Shown: positions 58,080 to 64,000 of the stretch, piece by piece
How the letters are laid out: every line of letters starts with the position of its first letter
Numbering within the stretch: the first letter of the stretch is position 1
NCBI GenBank assembly: GCA_030620095.1
Contig: JAUTXW010003827.1
Span: 1-64,000, forward strand
Source: Kuschelorhynchus macadamiae
Taxonomy: Eukaryota > Arthropoda > Insecta > Coleoptera > Curculionidae
Direction: 5' to 3'
Length of the DNA stretch: 64,000 nt
Made by a program: the position numbers and the translations under genes
The notes under the pieces: model-generated
The model's input: the letters and a program-made list of their open reading frames with translations, nothing else
Database searches by the model: none
What the model was told of the DNA's origin: nothing

Positions 58080-58455
58080 ATCAAGACGTCTCAAGAGCAA
58101 TACCAAAGCTTCTCAAGACTCTTGTGTTAGTCTTGGTCTTGAAACTGAGATTAGAAACCGTTTGTACCATCGTCAGCAAAAGTATCTGGGACAAAAATTA
58201 CTCATCAAAAGTTTAAAATTATAATAGTAAATTTGTACCACCGTTGCTTGGCAAGTCCAGCTGGCCAAGAAACTCAGGATATTTTGTAAGCATTAATAAT
58301 GAAACTGAAATCGGAAATGAGAACGAATATGAGACGTATTTTTATGATCAAGACGAAGACCAAGACTGAGCTAAGTCTTGTCTTAGTTTTGACCCACAAG
58401 ACCAAGACTAGGCAAGTTTTGTCTTAGTCTTGGTCTCGCGAAGCCCTAGCCGAAC
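58080..58455. repeat. Degenerate caagac/gtcttg repeat
   Basis: Many copies of agtcttggtcttg, aagaccaagact and gtcttagtcttgg on both strands, ending gtctcgcgaagccctagc. The arrangement is partly inverted. No coding content. Possibly a nonautonomous element built from short internal repeats. Confidence 0.55.
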
Positions 58456-59544
58456 CATTAAGTTTAAGGTGATTTTTTTTAGCAAGAAGGGCATATCATT
58501 TGTTTAAGATATCCACGCCAGACTTATTGATAATACCTTTAGCTTCCTTCTATGAATGTTGCTTTCATAAACAAACATTCGTTTTCACCACTGCTGCTCC
58601 CTATTTTAGCATCAGACCTCTACATGCGGTAATGGTTAGATTCGACGTGTTCCACTGTACCTGCAGAGATGCTTCACGTTATTTGTTTCAAAGAACTGTA
58701 AAAACTTTGTTATTCACAATAGCGGCTCCCTCATATGGTTATTTGGTCACTAGCTCACCAAAAACTCAATTTATTAATTTAGTTAAAAATATATTTTTAA
58801 TCTCTTTTACGTTTTTTACAAATATGTACTGCACATGTTACATTTAATCGAAAAATCTATAAATTATACCTCTTTCCTTGCTTTTCTAAATTATTTTATT
58901 CTTCCTACATCACAAAACACTTTAAATATTAGAACTTTCAAAAAGTAAAGCTTTTAAATAATATTTACATGTCAACAGCAATTATTAGAGATTAAAGGGT
59001 TCACCTTTAGGCTATACACTCTGTTTTGCTACTAGATAGCTTTACAAGGGATCTGACCGTTTTCACACGGAATAGAAATACTTGGGTCAAGTCCTAATTA
59101 TAATTTAATTCTTTGACTTTAAGATTACTATTTATTTATGCGGCTTTTTTAGTCTTTTTATGTCCTGTTTAATAGTACAGTTAATTGTAGAAAATGTTAG
59201 TTTAAAATTTCTCTTCATGTCTGCTATGACCAAAAATACGGAGAAGAGGAGTCAAATTTGACTGTAACATATTTTGAAATTGGCATTTTTTATTAATTAT
59301 ATTTATTTACTTTTTTACAAACATAAAACTATTTTTAATTGTATATCGCCCTTTCTGAAAATATACGGAATGTTTTATTAAGTACTAAAACAATTAAATT
59401 TAAAAATTACAGTTCACCATTAAAATTGAAAAAACCAATAAATTAGCTTTCTGGATATAACATTATATAGAACAAAAGAATACTATCAAAACAATGTTTT
59501 ACAAAACAACAATAAGTACACAAATTACTCCTCCCATCGTCCTT
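58456..59544. other. Unassigned stretch with one unsupported frame
   Basis: A 115-codon plus-strand frame at 58500-58847 has no motif I recognise and an ordinary AT-rich composition; I do not call it a gene. The rest holds nothing recognisable. Confidence 0.4.
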
Positions 59545-59925
59545 TTACTCAAAAAAATCGGTCATCATTGGCCTTGCAGACAGAGCAATCCATTTTTCAT
59601 ATCCTGAGTTTTGAAGGGAATCAATAAAAAGCAAAAGACGCCCTAATTAAAACATCGTTGCCCAACTAATTTAATAAACTTGGTTTTCAAAAAAAGGATT
59701 AATAAATTTTACAATACCTTGAGTCAAACAAAAATTACTTGAGACTGTCTTATATATTATCCAAGCAAATTCAACATCTGTTTTCTAAATACAACATACA
59801 AGTTGCGCATAGGAGATATAACTTGCAGGATCAACATTACACAAAATTTAAGACAAAAAATTCAAAATTAAAAAAGAGACATATAGCATATCAGGTACTA
59901 TCTGATATTATATATTTTTTTTAAC
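59545..59925 (+). pseudogene. PLE fragment: RT thumb and linker
   Basis: Reads IIGLADRAI in one frame near 59565 (the same words occur in family D), then after frameshifts KRINKFYNT (near 59700), and an open frame from 59739 with LSKQIQHLFSKYNIQVAHRR, YNLQDQHYTKFKTKNSKLKK and HIAYQV, the linker leading to the GIY-YIG domain. It stops there, where the element H copy 2 sequence begins at about 59926. It may be a family D relative. Confidence 0.7.
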
Positions 59926-61205
59926 TGTATGTTGGTATTGTAAAGAGCTCTTTACGTTTGTTGTTGCTTTTTGTTTTATGTCTTGCAACTTTTGGATGAC
60001 CTCTTGATATTTTCCTTTAAGTTTGTCTTTAGACTTTAAGTCTTGTAGATATTTGGATACGACATTTTTCTCTTCAGTATCAAGTGGATTCTTAGAGTTA
60101 AAGTGCCCAGTTATTACCAGAATATAATAGCATAGAATAGTGGTTTGTACTAGAATATACATTCTAGTACCAGTAACGTGGTAATAAGTAGCCTAAGGGA
60201 TTTCTTTGGATTTTTTTTAGATTCCAATCCTAATTTGTTCCGGTAATATTTAATGGAAACGTTTAAAGTTACAATTAGAATTCTTGGGAGTTGTTAAATT
60301 AGCTTGAATTTTATGCAATTTACAAAAATCTAAGAAGTTGTTGTTATTAAACTCTACCCCATTATCGCAAACAATTTTTTCTGGTAATCGATAATGTGAA
60401 ATGAAATTTAATAAACCATCAAGTACATTTACTGCATTGACGTTGTATGTTTCAAAAAATTCGTAAGAATCAAATAGAGTAAATATAATTTTGTCATTTG
60501 TTTAAAATTTCTTGAAAGATAGTATAGATATATACTCTATACCTTCAGTTAGGTATGATTTATTCCAGAGGCTACTGTGGAAAAAATTCCTCCGCATGAT
60601 GATCTTCCTTATTAGAACATGACATATCTAATGATGGTATATCAGATAATGATGATAAGGCTGATAATGCTGATGATACACCATCATCAAGATTGTCATC
60701 AAAATGTATTTGTTCTAATAATGATTCATCATATCCTGCGAAAATCTTGTTCATTTGCTGTTTTGTAAGGGATTGTGTCATATTTAACTATATGAATTTG
60801 GGGATTATTTAAATAATGAAGATCTTTAAATGTTAATTTTGACCTGGCTTGTTACTAGTATGTGGCATTGGCAGATTGTTGTTAAACAGCACCATGGGTT
60901 GGTCTTGCAGTAGTCCTTGTAGCGACTGACATGGGCGTTGGTTTATCTGTAGGAATTCTAACAGTAGGTTTCCATACATGTACATTAGAATTTTGAGGAT
61001 CTCCAAAAACTTGTTAGTTTGTAGAAATTTCTGTTGAGATACGGGTCTTTGGTATGAAAGCTTGGGAACTATTTTGATAATAAGTACGTGGCATAGCTTG
61101 AGAAAAGTTTTGATATGAAGTCTGTGATATAGGGGTTTTAAAATTGGGTAAAGACAATGAAGTCCTGGGAACTGAAGTTTCTTGTTTTTCGGATTGTTTC
61201 GATAC
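59926..61205 (-). pseudogene. Ty3/gypsy-like element H, copy 2 (RT-less)
   Basis: Near-identical in long blocks to 52745-54190. In minus order: a gag-like part (61205-60833, out of frame), MTQSLTKQQMNKIFAGYDES and SALSALSSLSDIPSLDMSCS (60781-60572), then integrase with FDSYEFFETYNVNAVN, GLLNFISHYRLPEKIVCDNG (integrase Asp near 60370) and a KLKGKYQEVIQKLQDIK coiled-coil-like tail (60060). The protease segment of copy 1 (about 53300-53490) is deleted here. RT and RNase H are absent in both copies. Its integrase C-terminal end is cut off at 59926. Confidence 0.7.
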
Positions 61206-61471
61206 ATAATATAAACTACATTCCGCAGATAGTCTACATGTTGAGATATGTAATTTTATTAAATATGTATTTGCCTCAATTAATTTAAAGTTAAATATTT
61301 TTATTCAGTTGCGAAAGCCGAAAAAGATTTCTGTTTGTCATATTTATTTCTTTCGTGGAGAAATCCTGGATCGTTTTTCAAACCAAGAAAAGCTTGATAT
61401 GATAACATGTTTTATTGTGTGCCATAGAAATTGTTTGAAGCTTCAAAGAATTTATCATGACTGACATCTGA

Positions 61472-62400
61472 ATGTCGAGTGCCCAATCATACAATTTTCA
61501 GGAAATTCATGACTATAAAGAGAGTATGGGTTATTTTCTGAACCAGAGATTAAGTTCTAACAGATATGTGAACCTCAGTCAAAAGTTAATGGTTTTGTTA
61601 GTGTGTGTTTGTACATATAGTATCCTGAAAGAGATTGAGGCAGAACATAACGTGCCGAAATCATCTTGTCAAAGAATACTTGCTCTAGAAAAATAATATC
61701 CTTATTAATATCGAATTTGTCACACATTGAAGTGAGGCGACGAAGAACGTAGATTAACCTTCTGTGAACGGTTCACAAGGAATATGTGATAATAATCCGA
61801 ATTTCCCAAATAAAATACTTTGGTCAGACGAATCGTTTTTTCCAACAGTGGTATTTTTGATAGGAGGAATAGGCATTATTGGTCACAACAAAATGAATTT
61901 TTCGGTTCATGTATGGTGGCATTTTTGGGAACCAGATCTTTAGACGAATAATTTACAAAGGAATTTTAAATGCTGATAGATATCACCATGAATTAGTTTT
62001 TTTAAGGAATGAAATAGAGGAGCATCTAGACAACATCCCATTGGCTGAAGCAAATACGTGTGGTTTCAGCAAGATGGAGCACCTGCACATAATGCTCACA
62101 TTAACATGCAGTATTTACCGGAACGATCATCAACAGTCATAGCAATAAATGGTACTATTAGGTGGCCTGCAGGATCCTTGATATTACCCCTCTAGACTTT
62201 TTCTTATGGGGTTTTTTTGAGCGATGAAGTTTATTGGAAAATGTTCAATGATGGAAACCAATTAAGAGCAGAAGTCGGCCTTTAGAGAAATTATTTCTGG
62301 AATGTCACAGCATATTATGGATGAAATCGTTCAACGATCTTATTTATTTTTAAAATACGAAGGAGGATTTTTTGAAAATAGATTAAAAATAGACTCAAGC
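61472..62400 (+). pseudogene. Tc1/mariner transposase, degenerate
   Basis: In the plus sense: EIEAEHNVPKSSCQRILALE (second helix-turn-helix, near 61640-61700), GDEERRLTFCERF (61735), WSDESFF (first catalytic Asp, near 61825), VWFQQDGAPAHNAHINMQYL (second Asp, near 62060) and, one frame over, ITPLDFFLWG (third Asp, near 62195). The spacing between the second and third Asp is about 40-41 residues. A C-terminal tail ISGMSQHIMDEIVQRS precedes KYEGGFFEN (62360). Several stops and frameshifts. It belongs to the same broad superfamily as the element at 7438-8868, but no terminal inverted repeats were found. Confidence 0.8.
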
Positions 62401-63725
62401 TTTTCATCTTTCTTGTTTTTTATATTATCGTTTTTCGATATCAAATAAAGATAATAATTAACTAATATGCTTGATTGAAGGAAAAGGAAGATGTGCGCAA
62501 CCATCTAGCAAAAAAGCTGTCCAAAGTTGTAAAACCGCTTTAGGCGCTGAATAGGTTTTAGACAAAAGCATTGTGAAATGGAATTCGTAAAAGTGTTAAA
62601 ACGAAATACATATGTTGCTTAGTAGAGCCGCTTTCTATCGGGCAATAAAGCAAACATGATTTTAGATCGTATTGAACATGGTTCTATCGAAAGTACGAAG
62701 GAACGCCATTTCAGGTTTGAAACTCCAAAAAAAATATTAGTACATTTTTTTGGTTACTATAATTTGATTCAAGTTCAAGTTCAAAGTAAAACAAAATTTT
62801 ACGTTACTTTGTTCTGAATCATTAATGCGAAACATGTCAATAGTATCAACGGTTTTAAAGCCGAAAGAACGTGATTTATGAATAAAAACGTTTTTTTATA
62901 AAGTGACCTGTCTCAAAAGAAAGCGACCCTGTTTGTTGTACCACTCCTTGTGAAGTTCCATAGTTTATCATTAAAAATTCTAAAGCTAATAACTCTTTTT
63001 ATTTTTTATTCAAATTTAATTTTTTTTTTATGATCGGAGATTTTGTTGGCTTTAAACTTTTAGTCGAATGACTACCTTAGGCAGGATGATTAGAAAGAAC
63101 GAAATTGACATAAGTAAAATATTTACCAATGTGTCAAAGAACAAGATTTAATTGTTTCGTATATTTATACGATTACCTCGACTTTTTTGCATTATAAGTT
63201 AAATACTAACATATTTATAAGGGTTTCAAAAGTAGACTATTGCCAAGTTTCCTTCAATAAATATGAAATTTTCAATTAGATCCGCTGTGAAAATTTCAAT
63301 TTACATTCACTATCATATGAGCAATTAAAATTCAAGCATTTCGATTATTTTGACTATGAAATCTAATTTTTGTACCATAATATCCAAATGTTTTTTTGCA
63401 GTTTCCGTTGTAAGTTAGTCATTAAATTATTTATAGAGGATTTATCAAAAGTAGTGCATTATTTGGAGAGTTTCTACTCAATAAAATATAGTTGTTAAAA
63501 CAAAAAATACTAGCAAACATGGTTCTCTCACTAATGCACTAAAAAACACAAAATAATGTAATGTACATAAAATATTTTGTTACGATATACAAATAAATGT
63601 TAGAAATGAGTAACGGCAGAAAGTTTCCAATGGTGACCAGAACATTGAGATTAAATATCATCTAAGAATGCCTACCATAGTTACAAAAAAACTTAAAATT
63701 TTCTCAAAACATATGATGTATACAA
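62401..63725. other. AT-rich stretch, no gene recognised
   Basis: No coding frame, repeat or RNA gene seen. Confidence 0.45.
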
Positions 63726-63731
63726 CCAATT

Positions 63732-64000
63732 ATCAAAACGTCAGGGTTTTGCGCATAAAACTACAACAACTTATGGAGAATGTTCAGGCATGTCATTACG
63801 ATGTATTGGTCTTATATAGATACCTGGCTAAGCAACAGCTTCCATGATGCACAAAGTTAGGTCTTCCTGAATATATCATTTATCGTAAGGACCGTTCAAG
63901 TGATATCCTTGAGTACATGAGGGGTGGAGATGCACTGATTGTTGTTCATAGAGATATTCCTAGTAGGCGCCTTGTTGTGCCTCGGAATATAGAACATGTC
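63732..64000 (+). pseudogene. LINE AP-endonuclease domain, cut by window end
   Basis: Reads NYQNVRVLRIKLQQLMENVQ then YDVLVL, a one-base-shifted DTWLSNSFHDAQ, and LGLPEYIIYRKDRSSD followed by MRGGDALIVV and VVPRNIEHV. This is the N-terminal part of the apurinic-type endonuclease (NVRGLRTK, TETWL, RGGGVLIAV pattern) of Jockey/CR1-like LINEs, which nicks target DNA to prime reverse transcription. Two frameshifts are visible. The element continues beyond 64000. Confidence 0.75.

Noticed and set aside
58500..58847. 115-codon plus-strand frame as a hypothetical gene
   Set aside because: No motif, no homologous second copy, no supporting context; frames of this length occur by chance in 64 kb.

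Overview
The window is AT-rich eukaryotic repeat DNA, most likely from an arthropod (probably an insect). I found no intact host gene. Recognisable protein homology is confined to transposable elements, nearly all broken by stops, frameshifts and internal deletions. The element mix is animal-like: at least six families of Penelope-like elements (PLEs, reverse transcriptase plus GIY-YIG endonuclease), Tc1/mariner elements, a DIRS-type tyrosine-recombinase retroelement, BEL/Pao and Ty3/gypsy LTR elements, and two LINE fragments. The species cannot be named from the sequence.

Layout. 1-9 kb: (TA)n arrays, a PLE family A fragment, a foldback repeat, a roughly 500-bp tandem repeat, and a Tc1/mariner deletion derivative inserted in a (TA)n tract. 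9-12.4 kb: duplicated and inverted PLE terminal sequences and a 2.1-kb palindrome made of two facing 5'-truncated family A copies. 12.5-20.7 kb: a 7.4-kb imperfect palindrome in which two nearly full-length family C PLEs face each other across repeats and (TA)n arrays, with a third partial copy at the right edge. 20.7-24.6 kb: PLE families D and G plus an unrecognised protein remnant. 24.9-26 kb: BEL/Pao protease and RT-thumb remnants. 29.7-34.1 kb: a composite of family F PLE pieces with an inserted LINE 3' end. 35-36.2 kb: PLE family E. 36.3-39.9 kb: a DIRS element bounded by inverted terminal repeats, with its RT palm displaced. 40-47.9 kb: mostly featureless AT-rich DNA with one MITE. 48-61 kb: two groups of degenerate Ty3/gypsy-like elements, one group as two copies lacking most of RT, plus a PLE fragment. 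61.4-64 kb: a degenerate Tc1/mariner transposase and the start of a LINE endonuclease cut by the window edge.

Themes. The PLE fragments repeatedly occur in facing pairs, and their terminal sequences often abut long (TA)n arrays. Several PLE 3' ends contain hammerhead-ribozyme-like cores (CTGANGA, stem II, GAAA), known for PLEs as a group. The main value of the window is as a record of how PLEs, (TA)n tracts and inverted duplication interact. The palindromes must be checked against assembly artefact before any biological reading. No CRISPR, operon or bacterial feature was seen.
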